Assembly (NCBI RefSeq): GCF_018320785.1
Contig: NC_054867.1
Coordinates: 22,199,855 to 22,263,854 of the forward strand
Direction: 5' to 3'
Length of the DNA stretch: 64,000 nt
From: Cheilinus undulatus
Lineage: Eukaryota; Chordata; Actinopteri; Labriformes; Labridae
The number at the start of each line of letters is the position of its first letter. The first letter of the stretch is position 1. Positions 10,800 through 22,259 of this stretch are shown in pieces. The notes beneath the pieces are model-generated. The model saw only the letters and a list, made by a program, of their open reading frames with translations. It was not told the DNA's origin and ran no database searches. Both the position numbers and the translations under genes were made by a program.

Positions 10800-11510
10800 C
10801 AATTTAATACTGGAAAAATGTAAACAAAAGTTAGCAGTAAGGTTTTTTCTCTTTCCTACTACTGTGTCTTAAACTACTGACAAGTGCTAAGTGCTCCAAG
10901 TATGGTGGAAAAAATCTATTTATTTACATGATATTTATTTGGTTGCACTGACTGTAAACAAATACACCAGAAGCTATTGTGCTGTTTTTCTGACAGAGCA
11001 GAAAACATAAATTCATACTTGTACTATCAAACACTCCTGGTGTTAACACTTTTACTTTTTGACAAATGAGCAACAAATGCAGACTGGCCCTTGTGAGTCA
11101 TTGTAAAACTACTGTTTTAATGTTTGATTTGATTAGCAGGGCAGGCTCAAATTAAAACATGCCTGAAATGTTCTGCTTCATTGCCATTTCAGGCTGAGTG
11201 AGCCGAGCAGCCTGACGTCAGACTAAACGTAGTGTGGTTATATGAAAAATATTCAGTGTCGCTCTTTAGATTGCTTGATGTCAACACCTAGCCCCTCCAA
11301 TCATAACTCTTAAGGAACGCCTTCCTGTAAAACATCTGAACCTGCTGAAGTGAAAAACAGTTGGTTATAACTAAATCTGGATGTCAACAAACACTCCCTC
11401 AGGAGTTTGTAATAGTTCACAGTAACAGAGCACACAATCTGCTGGAAAACAAACACACAACTGTTACACTGCCACACCGAAAACATAAACCCAGATCCAG
11501 TTGTGCATAA
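10800..11510. other. intergenic, nothing recognised
   Basis: Unique sequence. No gene or repeat family is recognised. Confidence 0.55.
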
Positions 11511-11514
11511 AAGG

Positions 11515-11720
11515 GCCGAGGCTCCTGGTCATGGCCCTCAACTTCAACAAAGATAACCATCAGCGATATTGAATCAGGGGGATGTGAAGATAATATGAAG
11601 CATGCAAGCCCGAGGAATCCACGCTGCCTTATAAGGTCTCATGTGGAGCAGGGAGGGCAGAGGGGTTAGCGAGGGCACAAAATGGCAGACAGTACCAGCT
11701 CATCCATGGGAAAACTTTTA
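11515..11720. promoter_or_regulatory. candidate conserved non-coding element
   Basis: Unique GC-balanced block with CAGCGATATTGAATC and CTTATAAGGTCTCATG, distinct from its flanks. Weak inference of a regulatory role in the msx1 domain. Confidence 0.2.
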
Positions 11721-12059
11721 CACACAAATGTGGAACTAAGAGAAATTTAATAAGAAATATTACATCCAGGAGAGATTCCAGTGAGAGAAGCTCACCCGTG
11801 TCCCGTCTGGATTTAATGATTCAAGGTAAGCGCCAACTTCGCTTCGGCTTTTCATTTTCTAAAAAGGGTCCATGTCCTTTTCTGAATTACCCTTAATTCT
11901 AACATTCAAGTGGCTCTTAGTATTTTCCACTCAGCCATCCAATCCTGTCCTCCTGCTCTGTAGGTTAGCGCTCCATCCATTACTAAAGAGCGCGCATGTA
12001 CTCCTCACTCTGCTCACCTGTCACTCAGGTGAAATCTAGTAATCATATTTGTGTAGCTC

Positions 12060-12310
12060 ACCCACGTAATTCCCATACAGTCAACAGGAGCTAAATATAC
12101 ACCACTTCAGCTGGCTCCACACATCTGCTAGCAATTAGTGTATAGGTTTGTGCGAAGCCATTGTTTGGACTGCCGGCCCCTCCGACAGATAATGAACCAT
12201 AATCACTGAGTGACACTATAATTGCCAAGGTGTATGGTGACACGACAACCAACGCAATTACCCGACTTTTGACATCAATGCTCTCATTAAATGATGTCAT
12301 TGAAACATGA
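12060..12310. promoter_or_regulatory. candidate conserved non-coding element
   Basis: Block rich in homeodomain and HMG-type cores (CTAGCAATTAGTG, CACTATAATTGCC, GCAATTACCCG, CATTAAATGATGTCATTG), with CpGs and no repeat signature. It ends against the hAT-like relic from about 12510. An inferred enhancer, not tested. Confidence 0.3.
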
Positions 12311-12509
12311 CACACTGCATACACACCCAGCCAGGCTTGTGTTTGTGCACACATAGGACTCAGTGTTTGAAGGCTTTATCCGCTCTACCTATGAATACCA
12401 TAAAAGACAGTTTCACAAACTTTTGTTCATGTTTACTAAATCCAATAGAGGGCCACAAACATCAGCAGTCTTACATTTTTGTCCTGAAATTAATTTTTTT
12501 ATCAGTGCT

Positions 12510-13430
12510 ATCAGCATTAATACATTTATCATGATGTGACTATAAAGTTTTTCCTAATTGCAATTATTAATTACATGCTTTACTGTCCCTTTCAGCACAC
12601 TTTGGCAAATCCACTGCAGTGTCTCCCTGCAGCCATGACAAATAAGTCAAAACAGTCTGGCTACAGACCGAACATCTCTGCTAGCCACTCTCACAGACCG
12701 TCCATCTGAGATGCTGTCTATTTCAGAATGGAAGTGCCATAATTTACCGGTACAACGCTTTAGTTTGTTTTTTTTATTATTCAACTTTATTCATAAACAA
12801 CATCTGGCAGTTATATTAATGAAAAAACTACATTGCAAACATTACAGACTAAGAAACATTTCATGATTAAAACCAGAATTAGGTCAGAGATCTTATGTAT
12901 AGGCCTGTTTTAGAAGTAGTTACACAAGCGGTGGTTAACTTTAGCCTCGTTGGCTTTAGCTAAAGCTAACAAAGCTACACTGGCTACCTAATAAAGGTTG
13001 CTACAAAAGCCAATGCAGCTAAGTTAGAATCAGCAATGTGAGCTTTAGCAAATGTAGCTAAAGCTAACTTAGCTATGTAGCTTATGTAGCCACTTTGTAA
13101 ACTTAGCTTTATCTATGGTATCTAGCTTAGGCAGCTAACTGCACTATGGTTAGCTGCTTTTAAACTTTTCATATCCCAACTATGACTATAACCCTTACTG
13201 TAAACAAGTATTATCTGGTTTTATTTTGAAAGTTTTGGCAAGAAATCATCTTCACAATGTGTAATCAAACATTCCTCTTTCTTAGTGTATTTCCTTTTAG
13301 ATCCATATCAAATTCCTTTTTCTATGGTTTAGTTCATGTGATAATCTTCGATTAAACAACATGTCTATAGCCAAACAGGAAGCAGATTTCCCTTAACTGA
13401 AGATGTAACAAAAAAACAGGGATGCATGAT
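12510..13430. mobile_element. decayed, interrupted copy of the 21329-type hAT-like MITE
   Basis: 12580-12640 (GTCCCTTTCAGCACACTTTG, GTCTCCCTGCAGCC) and 13270-13420 (ATTTCCTTTTAGATCC, AATTCCTTTTTCTATGG, CCAAACAGGAAG) match successive parts of the element at 21329-21868. The 12760-13250 stretch between them is an insertion, partly built from GCTAAC/TAGCTA-rich cryptic repeats (12930-13150). Confidence 0.55.
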
Positions 13431-13604
13431 AATTACTGGTACCAATAATTATGGTCCAGTATTTCAAATATTTTATAGTATTGTACCATTCCTATAATGG
13501 AATATTAAGTGATAAAATCCACGGATAATAAAGGTGTTAATTTTCTCACTCACTAGACTACACATTCTGTCACAGTAGGTGGTGTAGTGGTATTAAACCT
13601 GTCA

Positions 13605-13957
13605 TTAAAGGTACAGTGTGTCAAATTGGGGAATATTAGCTATGTCTAACAGTCAGATTCTACATTGTGATGCTCACTTCTCGTGGTAACCATGGTAACC
13701 AGTGGAATTTTTAGTAATGGGTATCTAGTATTTTCTCCTTTGATACTGCAGAAGCATGCAAGATGCAAAAATCCAAGATGGTGAAGTCTGTGGAGAGGAC
13801 CCTGCCTATGTAGAATTAAAAGGTTTATTCAAAGAAATAAAATAATTTAAAAACAATGGTTTATACAGCCCTACCTGTCAACATTTTGTTTCTTTTTACC
13901 AGGTTTGTTCTGCTAAATGCTACTAGGCTAAATATTTCACACTGCACCCTTAAGCCC
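13605..13957. mobile_element. MITE with TTAAAGGTACAGTGTG ends, copy 1
   Basis: Left end TTAAAGGTACAGTGTGTCAA and right end CACACTGCACCCTTAAG are inverted repeats with TTAA-like termini. A related copy is at 48222-48530. No coding capacity. A piggyBac-like origin is suggested only by the TTAA ends. Confidence 0.6.
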
Positions 13958-13959
13958 CA

Positions 13960-15240
13960 GAGAAGAAGAACAAGAAGCTGCAACAGCACAGACTAAACAT
14001 GGCATTAATTGTGAGGGTGTTCATCAGTGTTTTAGAGGAGGATGACATCAATGTGTTGTTAAATATGCTCTGCAGAGGCAAGAAGTCCTTCAGATTTAAC
14101 ACAGTGGATCTTATGAGTCACAACAGAGACATCATCCTTTTTTAAAGATTATTTCTGGGCTTTTGCCTCTATTCAGGACTGCTGAAGGGAATTGATCTGG
14201 CGACCAGTGTGTTGAGGACTCCAGCCCATGTACATTAGCACCTGCTTTCACATTGGTATTAATATCATTTTAATTTGTCATCTCAGAATTTTTGCAGCTT
14301 TCAAACATGCACCTCTTACAGTTTATAACTGCACAAAATGTAATAACTTTTTCTAGACTGACCTTTAGAAAAACAAAGGGTTTTCCTTTTTTCAGTCACC
14401 TCTGTGAACCTGAAGCCATATGAAGTTACTGTAATATTCATTTCTGTTTCCACTTAAACCTGGCTTACAACTGCCTTTACAAGGCGCCTGTGCAAAGCGT
14501 ACAGAAGTGTTATGAAGTGTCAGGAGCTACTGGTGTTATAGGTACTACTTAAATAAATGTTGTTAAAATGTGTCAAGCAAATGGCTTGTTACAGTTTTAT
14601 TGTCACACCTAACACCATTCATATAAGTCTGTCTGCACAGGTGAAGAAACATGAGAGGAACTGAAATATGATTCAAACACACACTTGGTTCAAACAATGA
14701 CAACATTTGCATACCATCATAAATGTCATACAGATCTATTTAAGACTTTTCCTGAACTTTATCTGACAACTTGCCGAAAAAGAAACAACCATGATAGAAA
14801 TCTCCAACATACTAGTATTAAAGTAAAAGCTTACATATAAAAATGGTGTTGAATTCTTTAGGAAACTTTCAACTTATTAGTATTTAAAAAAAACTGTTGC
14901 TTTGTTCTGACTTTCTCTGACTTTCTCTTTGTTAGTCTCCTTGAAAATAACCAAACTGTGTGTGACACTTTGTATCGGGATCAATAGTTAGTTCATCCTC
15001 TTTAAAAATGCTTGGGCTAAATTGGATGGGTTTTTTTCTTTGATTTTTTCTCTGAAACCAAGACCACACATAAAGGAGAGAGCTTTCTGGGGCCTAGCCA
15101 TACAGGGACCCATGGATGCCAGCAAAATCATGGTTAAACTGTGAAAACCCTATTTTTAGTTCTACCTGAATAATAACCACTCTTTTCAAAGCAACTTTTT
15201 TTAGCAGTAATTAATGTCATAGTATATGATTTTCTTCAAA
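13960..15240. other. intergenic, little recognised
   Basis: 14130-14220 (TAAAGATTATTTCTGGGCTT) resembles a low-copy dispersed fish repeat. The rest is AT-rich and shows no gene. Confidence 0.45.
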
Positions 15241-15245
15241 ATATA

Positions 15246-15768
15246 CAGTGCTTAACAAATTTACTAGACCACCCCAACCCTAACCAAAGTAAGGTTTATA
15301 CCACAGCCCTAAATGAACAGCATTGGTAATTACCAAAATCATTTTTAAGTTTCTGCAATGGTTAATACACCAATCTGTAGAAGCTCGTTAACCCAAATGA
15401 TATTTTTAATGCTAAAATATAATTATTATTGTTATCCATGAATTTTCAAATTGACTGATTTACAAAAAAACTGAAAAAATATTTCTTGATAAATACGTCA
15501 AATTATAGTTATTTAATTGCATTCTTGAACAAAAAAAATGAGTTTTAGTGGTTGAATTTATGCTTGATTCATTTCTGACTTCTCAGAGAAACCCAGTGAG
15601 CCGGCTCAAATTTAGGTGAATTCAGTTTGAAATTCCTCATTCCTGTCCAAAATGGTAAAACGTGGAGAGCTCACTGAAAATGAGAGAGTCTGCATTAAAG
15701 CACTTCATGATGCTGGACGGTGTCTGAGACAAATATGACAGGTGGTCTAATAAATTTGTTAAGCACTG
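15246..15768 (+). mobile_element. Tc1/mariner-derived MITE with transposase N-terminal fossil
   Basis: Termini CAGTGCTTAACAAATTTACT and TAAATTTGTTAAGCACTG are near-perfect inverted repeats flanked by TA at both sides (15244-15245 and 15769-15770). Close to the right end an ATG at 15652 opens 28 codons beginning MVKRGELTENERVCIKALHD, which is the N-terminal DNA-binding start of a Tc1/mariner transposase. It stops at TGA just before the terminal repeat. The element is an internal-deletion derivative. Confidence 0.85.
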
Positions 15769-15779
15769 TAACTCCTTTT

Positions 15780-16330
15780 CTTAAAACAGAATGAGAATCA
15801 GTTTAAAGTGGCAAAAACTGGTAAAAAGGCAAAATGGCTAAATAAGCTTTGAAGTGGCCAAAAATGGGCATTACAAATAGAAGATAGTGTCAAAATTGGT
15901 AAAAGTGGGCATTAAAATTCTGAAAATGGGTTTATACAACAGAGACAACAGAGGAAACAATCATGGGAAAGTAGTAAAAATGGGTCAAAAGTGGCAAAAA
16001 AAATGGGCAGAATAGTAGTGGAAAGGGTTTAAAAGTGGCAAAAATGCTTAAAAGTACCAGAAATGGGTGGAAGAGGTGGTGGAATGTGATTAAAAATGGC
16101 AAAAATGTGTTTACGAGGCAAAAATATATTGAAAAGTTGGTAAAATGGTATTTTTAAAGTAGCAAAATTTGTTTAAAATGGCAAAAATTTGTTTAAATTG
16201 TCAAATATGGGTAACAAGAGGCAAAAAATTGGCAAAATTTGCTCAAAATCGATGAAAAGCAGCAAATAATTGTGGCAGAAATTGTCAGAAAAAAAGTGGT
16301 TCAAAAAAGTTTAAAAGTGAATCGAAGAAA
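15780..16330 (+). repeat. degenerate tandem repeat, AAAAGTGGCAAAAATGGG-type unit
   Basis: Some 20 irregular repeats of a 15-25 bp theme (AAAAGTGGCAAAAATG, GTTTAAAATGGCAAAAATT). Strand asymmetry is strong: the plus strand is almost free of C. No coding potential. Confidence 0.75.
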
Positions 16331-16890
16331 ATACTTTCAACATTAGAACCCAATAGTTTGACGAACTTTCCAAAATGAAGTTACTGTAAGCCTGGGCGCT
16401 AGCACCAATGCTACTGATGCAACACACATGCACTGATATCATCAATATATCACTAGTGGGGAGGGACGTTCTCTGGATTGGTCAGGGGTCCAGCCAAATC
16501 TGTGGGTGGGCCTGTCTATAACACCAATAAATTCAAATAAAAACACAAATTCAACCAAGAGTTAACATAAGATTGTTATATGAAGTCACTAGGAACACAT
16601 TGACATGGATAGTTTGAGTGAAAAATAAAAACCCTCTGAGAACAAGTGTATAAGCCGGGTGGACTGTAACTTGAGTTTGTAGGTGTACTCTCCCTCTGTA
16701 ACAGACACAACACTGCACCACCAGCTCTGACAAACAGAGCCCACCAAAAGGCCATGACCATAAATAAACACAAGAATTTGTAAGGTTGACTTTTGCAATT
16801 AGGACGGCGAGTAGAAATATATCTGTGAGAAACATTTTAATGAGCTTCTGCTAAGCTGTTGCTCTTTTTAAGAGAAAGCACCCAATAACA
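16331..16890. other. intergenic, nothing recognised
   Basis: Unique sequence. The overlapping minus-strand ORFs of 65-94 codons at 16551-16835 show no domain. Confidence 0.5.
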
Positions 16891-16899
16891 GTTCATCAC

Positions 16900-17420
16900 T
16901 CAAAAAGTGATGCAGAGAAAATTCTGGTGGCAGTGAGACAGTTCACCAAGTCCAATGACGGCTCTCTAAAGAGCTCTGGGCGTCATAAAGCCTGACAGCA
17001 ATTCAGAGTGGTTATTTTTCACCCCGGTTTTTAAATTCTGTAGCAATTAATCTGCCCAATTTGATTACGAACGGCACAAATTAAACAATAAAGAGCTGTC
17101 TAATGAGGGATTAATTATGGGTAGCAGGAGGGGAATGGGAGCCAGGCAGCAGCTATACATCAGTGTCTCCTGCAGACAGCGCAGGGCCATAAGGAAGACA
17201 GAGAGGCTCCTCGTCCATGTGGTCCTGCACTGATAGGACCCCCCTCCCCATCACAGTTCAGTAGATCCACAACCCGTGGAGCCCATAAACGGCCAGGCCG
17301 TAATTGAAAGTGCCAAAATCAATAGCGTTGACAGGCCTTAATTAAATTAAATATGTCTGGCACAGAGGAGGGGTGGGGCTGAGGGAGGAGGAGGGTGCCA
17401 GTGCTGCTGCTGCTGCTGCC
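16900..17420. promoter_or_regulatory. candidate conserved non-coding element (strongest by composition)
   Basis: About 500 bp of unique sequence packed with TAAT/ATTA cores (TAGCAATTAATCTGCCC, TTTGATTACGAACGGC, GGGATTAATTATGGG, GGCCGTAATTGAAAG, CTTAATTAAATTAAAT) and unmutated CpGs. It has the look of ancient developmental enhancers. The only gene within reach on this side is msx1. Conservation is inferred, not measured. Confidence 0.4.
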
Positions 17421-18330
17421 CATGTGAGCTCACTGAGGAGCACAGACTGAGGGCTCTGGATGTGACAACACCCTGAAACAGATCATGATTTTCTTATAAA
17501 GATGCCAGCTGTGATGTCATTGAGACAGTGGCATACTGTTTGTGGAGAAGTAAGGATGTCTTTTCAAATTAAATACCTCCTGAACTCAAAATACAGACAG
17601 CGAATTCAAGAAATAAAAAATCATGTGTTTTTAATTTCCTGAGTTTTGACTATTAGGGAACATCATTTGCTTTAACATGATAACAAGATGAAATAAGACT
17701 GACTTTACTGATCCTTCATGAAAGCAATTTAGTTTTTACAGCAACCTAAAATTATGGACCAAGGTTGTCAAATGATTGATGAAAACATACTGACTGTACT
17801 GAGTAAAATCAAACATTTGATGATATAAGAATAAAAATATAAACCATTCAAGCATCCCTTCACTTTGGGGAAAATAACCTTTTCTTTTCTTTTTTTTTTT
17901 TAACAAAAATTGCCCAAGGATATTTAAACACATATGGTGTTTGTGTTTGGTTTTGACTGCAACCAAAATGTTCAATATCCAGAGATAATTTTGGCAAAAA
18001 TTATTCAGTTCCACCTTTAAAAAATTTAAAAAACAAAAATACTAAGTTATCATTTTTTACCATTATTGTGCAAACATGTTAAAGATCAATGTAAAGATTC
18101 ATAGTTTTCACTTCTTCCTTGAAAACTATTGATCTTTATATTTCACTTCTACCTCCTAAAAAGGCCAAAAAAGGAAATAGAACTTGGTTAATTATTTCTC
18201 AGTTAGATAATAATTGGTAGAGGAAATGTGAGCAGTATGGCATAAGAGGTGTAGTAATCTTTGGTTAAGAAGTTATTTAAATAACAGATGTCAGTATGTG
18301 AAAACTGATGATGATAAATCTAATCTTAAC
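17421..18330. other. intergenic, nothing recognised
   Basis: AT-rich sequence. The minus-strand ORF of 92 codons at 17736-18014 has low-complexity composition and no motif. Confidence 0.5.
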
Positions 18331-18334
18331 AGTA

Positions 18335-18465
18335 ACCTATAGAGTTCCACGGGGTTCAGTGCAGAGACCTAAGTTATTTTTATTTTAAATAAAAGAAAAT
18401 GATACATTCAAGTTTATAATGTTTGCAGATGACACTTACTTAGGTTTGCTACAAGAATGAAATTC
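18335..18465 (+). mobile_element. non-LTR reverse transcriptase fragment
   Basis: The translation reads VPRGSVQRPKLFLF, a stop, then FKFIMFADDTYLG. These match the GVPQGS and FADDT blocks of LINE reverse transcriptases, the latter holding the catalytic Asp pair. Only this short palm-domain relic is recognised and it carries a stop. Confidence 0.7.
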
Positions 18466-19430
18466 ACCTTTTGTAGTCAGTAGGATCCATTTGTGTTCTA
18501 TTTCTTTTACATTTCTTACATTCCTCTATTATTCAGCAGAAACCTACATTTTACCACACTAGAAGATACAGGACTTTTAGGTAATCATTTTGGGCTCAAG
18601 CCCTGTAACCCCCCCTCTGGCTCCATCTATGCTTTGTTGATATGATGAGTGCAGGACATTGCACTGTGAAATACCATTACAGATATATAATTGCACAACA
18701 AAGAGGATTTCTGCAAAATTTCAGAGATATTTACATGGGTTTCACATTTGAAATATGAATGCATTTGCTCTCTAAAAAGCCATACTATTTATTGTTTTTC
18801 CAGCCTATGAACAGCAACTTTCAATGCACTACACAGAGGCTACAATTATATACAAGCGTGCAATAATATCACTGCTACTTTTTTAAAAATTATAACTTTT
18901 TAAGTATTATTTACCAAATATTAAAACTCTTTATGTCAAAAACAATCAATTAATCACAGCAGATTTGTCTCATGCAAAATTAATACAAATGTACTCTGAT
19001 GAAGATTTAGACAGAGCAGGTCCTGATTAAATTATAGGTATTGTGATGCATAGTATCATTTACAGAGAGCTTGGATTACACTGAACAAGGACTTGGCAAC
19101 AGCAGAAATGTCGGAAAACTTCCTAAGGCAGAAATCTCCAGCAAACCCAGACTCACTGATGTGCAGCCATCTGCTATAAACAGATAACTTGTATTAAAAT
19201 ATTTAATTATCATGTACTTTTTGTGATTCTCAAAGTTGACTTGTGTTGTTTCAAGTGCAACGTTTGCTCTCTAATGAAAGCAGGTGAAGACAAACAGGAG
19301 GGATGCAGCCTAGATTTGACCTGTAAATTCTTCCTTGCTCCTGCAGCAGACTGCAGGCTGTGAGGCTTTCCTGCCTGCCCCATTACACCCAGAGGATCTC
19401 CTGTTTGATCCTGTGGGGAATCCGAGAGAG
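18466..19430. other. intergenic, nothing recognised
   Basis: AT-rich unique sequence without gene signals. Confidence 0.5.
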
Positions 19431-19439
19431 GCCAAAAAG

Positions 19440-19770
19440 ACATCACCTGCATAAAAAAGCCGGACTCCTCATCATTTCAGGCTTTGCCCACATTTAAAGG
19501 ATTAGGCATCCAGAGTCAGCAGAGGGTCACTGACAGAGAGTTTTCCTCTGGAGTGGAGGCGGGCAGCGGACAGGGGCGGGTGGGACGGGTCGGTGATGAG
19601 GGGCTAAACGAGAGGCTCAACCCCCTCTGGATAAACTTGCGTAGCAGACTGTTGAGACTTGCGAGATTAGGATGGAGCCAAGTCTGCTCGGCTGTGATCT
19701 GCAGGACGGGGCGTGCAGCGGCCTGGCTCAATGTCCACGTAACTGCTTCCCAGACAAAAAAAAGGGATTC
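19440..19770. promoter_or_regulatory. GC-rich unique block, possible regulatory element
   Basis: CpG-bearing block with GGGGCGGGTGGGACGGG (an Sp-type box, 19573-19589), unlike the AT-rich flanks. Overlapping ORFs of 111 (plus) and 71 (minus) codons look incidental. It could be an enhancer or a promoter of an unannotated transcript. Confidence 0.2.
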
Positions 19771-20565
19771 TGACCCCCCTCTTTGTTGTTTAGATTGCGT
19801 TCTCTTTGGCCTGATCTGAAGAAGGAAAGAGAAAACGGCTTAAAATGATGGGCTTAAGGTTTTTGTGATGATGGTTTATGTACATGGTGTCACTGGGAGG
19901 GCAAAGCAGAGATTTTGTGGTGATATTTTCAAACCACACCGTTGTGTAAATCCTCCTGATTACATTTCAAAACCTTCTTTTTGTAATCTGATGTCAGTTC
20001 CCACAGAAGGAATCTCCAACTCAATTACATACAGTTATTATTCTTGCTTATCATGATGAAGATGGGAAATGATTATATGGTTTCAGGGGGAAAAGACATA
20101 TAGGACATGAAAAACATCGATGGTATCTCTGCAGGAAACAGTATCTGTTTAAATATAATACCTTGTAATTATCTGACATTCACTAAATTATTTTGTGATA
20201 TCACACTGGGTATAAAAACAGGCCCTTCCTACTGATTTCCAGTGTCCTTTTAGACGCATTTCCTTTTACAATGCAATATAAAAATTGTAAACTTGATGTC
20301 ATGAGTTAGTAAAAGATTGCAGAAATAATTATTTATAATCCATTAAAGGTGTAAATAGCACAATCATGAAAACATGTACATATTTATGCATTAATAGCAT
20401 AATAACAAAAAGAAATGCACACTCCCGTAATAATCTGTGCTGAAATAGAATAAAAGTAGGCTGCATGCAGCTGTGTCTCCTCTCTAAAATCAGCCTCCAC
20501 ATGTTTTCATTCTTCCTGCAATTTGTTTTGTCAAAAGGAAATATGATGACACTTCTTGTCATTTC
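19771..20565. other. intergenic, nothing recognised
   Basis: AT-rich sequence with no recognised element. Confidence 0.5.
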
Positions 20566-20574
20566 TCTCATCAT

Positions 20575-21060
20575 TAAGCATCTTTTTAATCCTGATCACA
20601 GACATGATTTGTTGCTCTAACTATTGCTTGTTATGCGCTTATTAAGCATTTCGTTTAAGACTCTATTTAGTTTCTAATCGACACGCGCACTCCGCGTTTG
20701 AAAAGCCCAAATGATCGACTTATCAGAATAAATCCCACGATTAGTCATGACTTAATCAGCCCGTTTAGATACTTTATATCATATTAGCCAGGCCAGTGAT
20801 TTGCAAATGATTTTATACGCTTCCTGTTTAATGGCGCGAGAGAAATAAAGGGGCGATAATTCAATTTCACACCAATAGCTCGGGTAATTGAGATGTGTGT
20901 GATTGAATGTTGTAAATTTAAAAGACGCAGTTTTATCTAAGTTTCACAGAAGAGTGAACGGCAGGCCGGAAACTGATATCAGCGCTCACGTGCGCAAATT
21001 ATTTTGATTTTAAAGTCACGCAGAGGTCAGAGAGAGGGAGAGTGATCCTATCTGACTCTG
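20575..21060. promoter_or_regulatory. candidate conserved non-coding element
   Basis: Unique block with clustered homeobox, octamer and E-box type words (ATGATCGACTTATC, GATTTGCAAATGAT, AGCTCGGGTAATTGAG, CTCACGTGCGCAAAT) and many intact CpGs. It is bounded by microsatellites on the right. An inferred msx1-domain enhancer. Confidence 0.35.
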
Positions 21061-21328
21061 GGGTGTGTGAGTGTGTGTGGCTGATTCACTGAGGTGAAAA
21101 AAATCATAGACTGCTGTCTGAGAGAAAATCGCGACAAAACAATCCTGTAGACTAATAATTCATTTTAATGCACACATTTTGTTGATAGAATTTAGCCCAT
21201 GATTTTCGTCAAAATAAGGCCTTACTTTTAAAGAGATTCTAATGGAGCTTAACAGCAACCACAAACCAGCAATACTATATTATTAGTATTATTATTATTA
21301 TTATTATTACTAATGAAAGTAATATATA

Positions 21329-21868
21329 GGGCTGTCAAGATTTATAACATCAATCGTGATTAACTACGATCCACAATTAGTGCTCTACATTTTTGAATCA
21401 CGATTAACTGCATGCTTGTGTCCCTTTCAACACACTTTGGTTCAGATACTATAACGTCTCCCTGCAGCCACAGTGATGTAAAATTACGTCTACCACTGCG
21501 CCAAAATGTCTCAGTTCACTTTTTAAAAAATCCCAGACAGCTCAGTAGACAAGCCAGAAGTCATCCGAGCCTTGTGTTATTGAACATTTACCTTTTTACT
21601 ATTCCCTTATTTCCTTTTAAATCCATAACAAGTTCCTTTTTCCATGGTTGAGTTCATGTTGCAATCTTAATCTACCTTTTTAGCATGGCTGATCCAAACA
21701 GGAAGTCTACCTTTATTTTGAGACAGAAGAAGAATCCAAAATGACATCATTTCAAAAAGAAAAACAGTAGAATTTCAAGATGTGATAATAAAAAAGTGAG
21801 ATTACGCATGATTAACGATAGAAAATCTGATTAAACGCGATTAAAATGTTTCATCTTTTGACAGCCCT
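21329..21868. mobile_element. hAT-like MITE (GGGCTGTCAA family)
   Basis: Left GGGCTGTCAAGATTTATAAC and right CATCTTTTGACAGCCC are inverted repeats. TAATATAT occurs at both flanks, consistent with an 8-bp duplication in AT-rich DNA. Subterminal CGTGATTAAC/GCGATTAAAA words are typical of this fish MITE type. A decayed relative lies at 12510-13430. No transposase. Confidence 0.75.
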
Positions 21869-21869
21869 G

Positions 21870-21873
<4 letters not shown>

Positions 21874-21919
<46 letters not shown>

Positions 21920-21922
21920 GTA
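21874..21922. repeat. (TA)n and poly-T microsatellite
   Basis: About 14 TA units followed by an 18-base T-run. Confidence 0.9.
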
Positions 21923-22255
21923 AAATATGCATAGTCCAGTGTGATATATTGAGTAGTGCAGCCAATTATTTTTTGGCAATTTACAAGCTGAGTACATCGT
22001 GTTATAAAATGATCTATCATGTCTCCTATATGGGACTGAAATTAATTTATGTTTAAAAATAAAAAAAACATATTTTTCTCAATGATGCAGAAAAAACTTC
22101 GAAGCATGACGTCAATGATTTTATAAAACAGGGAGGCCTTTAATTATTATTATTTTAATCAAAATGCAATGTCTTAAAATAATCAACTATGCACAGATGT
22201 TCGTTTTGATGAATGAACTAGGCTTTGCATAGATTCAGTAGGCTATAAATGTGGT
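21923..22255. other. intergenic, nothing recognised
   Basis: AT-rich sequence with no recognised feature. Confidence 0.5.
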
Positions 22256-22259
22256 TTCA

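Noticed and set aside
19484-19819. 111-codon plus ORF in a GC-rich block
   Set aside because: Arg/Gly-rich without recognisable motif, overlapped by an equally open antisense frame. More likely non-coding.
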